A DNA stretch of 16,255 bases, taken from assembly GCA_052390035.1 (NCBI GenBank), contig JBQTHI010000157.1, positions 1-16,255 of the forward strand, read 5' to 3'. This DNA comes from JBQTHI01 sp052390035 (lineage in GTDB: Bacteria > Actinomycetota > Acidimicrobiia > Spongiisociales > ZC4RG35). Position 1 is the stretch's first letter; each line of letters begins with the position of its first letter. The translations under genes and the position numbers were made by a program. The notes beneath the pieces are model-generated. The model was not told where the DNA came from. It did no database searches and saw only the letters and a program-made list of their open reading frames with translations. Shown in pieces: positions 14,578 to 16,255 of the stretch.

Positions 14578-15777
14578 CTACTCCGTCAGCACGTAGCCTC
14601 GCTCCTCGTGGAGCGAGATGTCGAGGCCCTCGGTTTCCTGATTCTCCTCAACCCGAAGGCCGGTGATGGCCTTGACCAGCCGGGCCAGGAGGTAGGAGGC
14701 GATGAAGGTGAATCCGATCACCGCCCCCACCGCCACCACCTGCTTGACGAAAAAACCGCCGCCTCCATAGAGGAGCCCATCGGGCACCAGCTCGTTGACC
14801 GAGTTCTGGGCGAAGACTCCGAGCAGGACCGACCCCACGATTCCCCCCGCCAGGTGTACCCCTACCACGTCGAGGGAGTCGTCGTAGCCGAAGCGGAACT
14901 TTAGGGAGACTGCCCAGAAGCAGACGAATCCGGCTATGAGGCCGATGGCGAGGGCCGACATCGGCGAGACGAACCCGGCGCCGGGGGTGATCGCCACCAG
15001 GCCGGCTACCGCTCCCGAGGCGGCTCCCAAAGTGGTGGGCTTACCGTTCTTGAGCCACTCGGCAACTACCCAGCCGAGGGCGGCGACCGCCGCCGCGATC
15101 TGGGTGGTGGCGAAGGCGTTGATGGCGATCCCGTCGGCGGCGAGGGCGGAACCGGCGTTGAACCCGAACCACCCGAACCAGAGAATCCCGGTTCCGATCA
15201 GGGTGAGGGGGAGGGAGTGGGGCCGAATGGCTTCCACTCCGAAACCCTTGCGGGGCCCGAGGGCGAAGACCAGCGCAAGAGCGGCGATGCCGGCGTTGAT
15301 ATGAACCACCAATCCCCCGGCGAAGTCCCGCACTCCCCAGGCGAAGAGGAGCCCATCGGCGGCGAATCCCCAGTGGGCGACGATCGGGTAGACGATCAGC
15401 GCCCAGAGGGTGGTGAACAGCACCCAGGCAGAGAACTTCATCCGCTCGGCCACCGCCCCCGAGATGAGGGCGGGGGTGATGATGGCGAACATCATCTGAA
15501 ACAACATGAAGAGGAGGGCGTCACCCTCTACTCCTTGCAAGCCGAGGAATTCGAAGCCTCCGATGAGGCCACCCCGAAGGTCGGCCCCGAAAGCCATGGT
15601 GTAGCCGATCACGGTCCAGATCACCGTCACGATCGAAATGGTGAAGAAGTTCTTCATCAACATGTTGAGGACGTTCTTCGACCTGACCATGCCGCCGTAG
15701 AACAAGGCCAGGCCCGGAGTCATGAACAGCACCAGAGCTGAGCTGACCAATAGCCAGGCGATGGTCCCTTCGCTCAC
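14578..15777 (-). CDS. amtB: Ammonium transporter AmtB
   Basis: AmtB is a trimeric inner-membrane channel for ammonium. The 399 residues contain eleven hydrophobic helices and no obvious N-terminal signal. Key residues are Asp151 (DFAGG), the twin histidines His159 (VVHINAG) and His308 (VGVHLAGG), and the conserved FGWFGFNAGSA (201-211) and ISGAVAERMKFSAW (105-118) segments. The cytoplasmic tail GLRVEENQETEGLDISLHEE is the region that docks PII, matching glnK directly downstream. It starts with GTG 15777, with GGAGGAG a few bases upstream. It is first in the amtB-glnK-glnD operon. A GlnR-like operator lies 48-74 bases upstream of the start, so expression is probably raised under nitrogen limitation. 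Confidence 0.96.
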   Translation of the reverse strand: MSEGTIAWLLVSSALVLFMTPGLALFYGGMVRSKNVLNMLMKNFFTISIVTVIWTVIGYTMAFGADLRGGLIGGFEFLGLQGVEGDALLFMLFQMMFAIITPALISGAVAERMKFSAWVLFTTLWALIVYPIVAHWGFAADGLLFAWGVRDFAGGLVVHINAGIAALALVFALGPRKGFGVEAIRPHSLPLTLIGTGILWFGWFGFNAGSALAADGIAINAFATTQIAAAVAALGWVVAEWLKNGKPTTLGAASGAVAGLVAITPGAGFVSPMSALAIGLIAGFVCFWAVSLKFRFGYDDSLDVVGVHLAGGIVGSVLLGVFAQNSVNELVPDGLLYGGGGFFVKQVVAVGAVIGFTFIASYLLARLVKAITGLRVEENQETEGLDISLHEERGYVLTE

Positions 15778-15824
15778 TCGCCTCCTCCTTGTCGGTTGCG
15801 TGGGCGGGACGCTGCATGAGGCGT

Positions 15825-15851
15825 GTTACGGCGGCGTTTCTGGTCGGTTAC
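15825..15851 (-). promoter_or_regulatory. GlnR-like operator upstream of amtB
   Basis: Read on the minus strand the site is GTAAC-n6-GAAAC-n6-GTAAC (half-sites at 15851-15847, 15840-15836 and 15829-15825), three perfectly spaced half-sites. The known actinobacterial GlnR consensus is gTnAc-n6-GaAAc repeated with the same spacing, so the first three half-sites fit and a fourth is not recognisable. It lies 48-74 bases upstream of the amtB GTG and about 73-79 bases upstream of the divergent aldehyde dehydrogenase start, so it could control both. GlnR itself is not in this window. Confidence 0.72.
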
Positions 15852-15923
15852 GTCTTTTATCACCGTCTTTGACGCTTGGCTTGGTCGCACTCCCCTCCAC
15901 GGTTCTCGCGGGGAGACAAAAAT

Positions 15924-16255
15924 GTGGTCATGACCACCACCACGCTCATCAACCCGGCCACCAACGCCTCGCTCGCCGAGATACCGCGCCTAGAGCCGGC
16001 GGAGGTCGACCGGGCGGTCACGTTGGCTCATCGGGCCTACCAGGAAGGGGTGTGGCGGACGGCCACAGTGCGGGAGCGGCGGGATGTCCTCCGGAGGATC
16101 GCCGATCTGGTCCGCCGCGATCATGAACGGCTCGCCGGCCTCGAGTCGACCAATACGGGCAAGCCCATCACCGTTGCCCGGTCCGAAATCGGGGCGGTGG
16201 CCGCCACCTTTGACTTCTACGCAGGGGCGGTCGACAAGTTCTCCGGCGAGACCAT
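15924..16255 (+). CDS. Aldehyde dehydrogenase, 5' part
   Basis: This is the N-terminal part of an NAD(P)-dependent aldehyde dehydrogenase, running off the right edge after about 110 residues. Recognisable segments are LINPATNASLAEIPRLEPAE, AVTLAHRAYQEG, RRDVLRRIADLVRR, ESTNTGKPITVARSEI and FDFYAGAVDKFSGET, typical of the betaine / aminobutyraldehyde / gamma-glutamyl-aminoaldehyde dehydrogenase branch. The catalytic Cys and Glu are beyond the window. Two starts are possible in frame: GTG 15924, eight bases after GGGAG (15911-15915), or ATG 15930. An out-of-frame ATG at 15922 gives a three-codon ORF whose stop overlaps ATG 15930. It is divergent from amtB across a GlnR-like site. A role in amine-derived aldehyde oxidation with the nearby permease, ligase and SDR is inferred. 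Confidence 0.9.
   Translation, partial: MVMTTTTLINPATNASLAEIPRLEPAEVDRAVTLAHRAYQEGVWRTATVRERRDVLRRIADLVRRDHERLAGLESTNTGKPITVARSEIGAVAATFDFYAGAVDKFSGET

Noticed and set aside
15869..15897. TTGACG as a -35 element for the aldehyde dehydrogenase
   Set aside because: The region 17 bases downstream is CCCCTC-like, with no -10 resemblance.

Overview
The window is a gene-dense, high-GC stretch with strong G/C bias at third codon positions, frequent GTG starts, ATGA-type gene overlaps, a PII/GlnD pair and a GlnR-like operator. Together these point to an actinobacterium (Actinomycetota). A lineage near Acidimicrobiia is a guess from gene content, and the species cannot be named from this sequence. 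There are no rRNA, tRNA, CRISPR, phage or insertion-sequence signals. No gene-free stretch exceeds 300 bases.

Layout. 1-1102 (+): the end of an amino-acid ABC transporter operon (permease 3' end and its ATPase). 1103-1218: degenerate 13-15 bp tandem repeats. 1219-3821 (+): a CapA-type lipoprotein metallophosphatase overlapping a membrane-anchored beta-propeller protein. 3817-3897: a duplicated 19-mer plus a large inverted repeat between convergent genes. 3908-7575 (-): mscL, then (after a hairpin terminator) an NfeD/SPFH membrane pair, a small lipoprotein and an M20 amidohydrolase. 7644-8036 (+): a hypothetical protein. 8039-9553 (-): an ethanolamine-type APC permease split by an in-frame amber codon. 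9698-11847 (+): a glutamine-synthetase-like amine ligase overlapping an SDR dehydrogenase. 11844-15777 (-): amtB-glnK-glnD, read in the order amtB first. 15924-end (+): the 5' part of an aldehyde dehydrogenase, divergent from amtB.

How it fits together. The right half is a nitrogen-acquisition block. AmtB imports ammonium, GlnK (PII, with the modifiable T-loop Tyr51) senses nitrogen and gates AmtB, and GlnD modifies GlnK. The amtB/ALDH intergenic region carries three 5-bp half-sites, GTAAC-n6-GAAAC-n6-GTAAC, matching the actinobacterial GlnR box. Beside this block lie an ethanolamine permease, a GS-like gamma-glutamyl-amine ligase, an SDR and an ALDH, which is the parts list expected for gamma-glutamylated ethanolamine or amine catabolism. 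That pathway assignment is inference. The permease appears to have lost its last membrane segment to a stop codon.

The most notable items are the GlnR-like operator, the amber-interrupted permease within the amine module, the CapA/beta-propeller pair with Thr/Pro stalks, two micro-ORFs that overlap downstream start codons as ATGA, probable CTG starts for glnD and the hypothetical gene, and two distinctive intergenic repeat elements.
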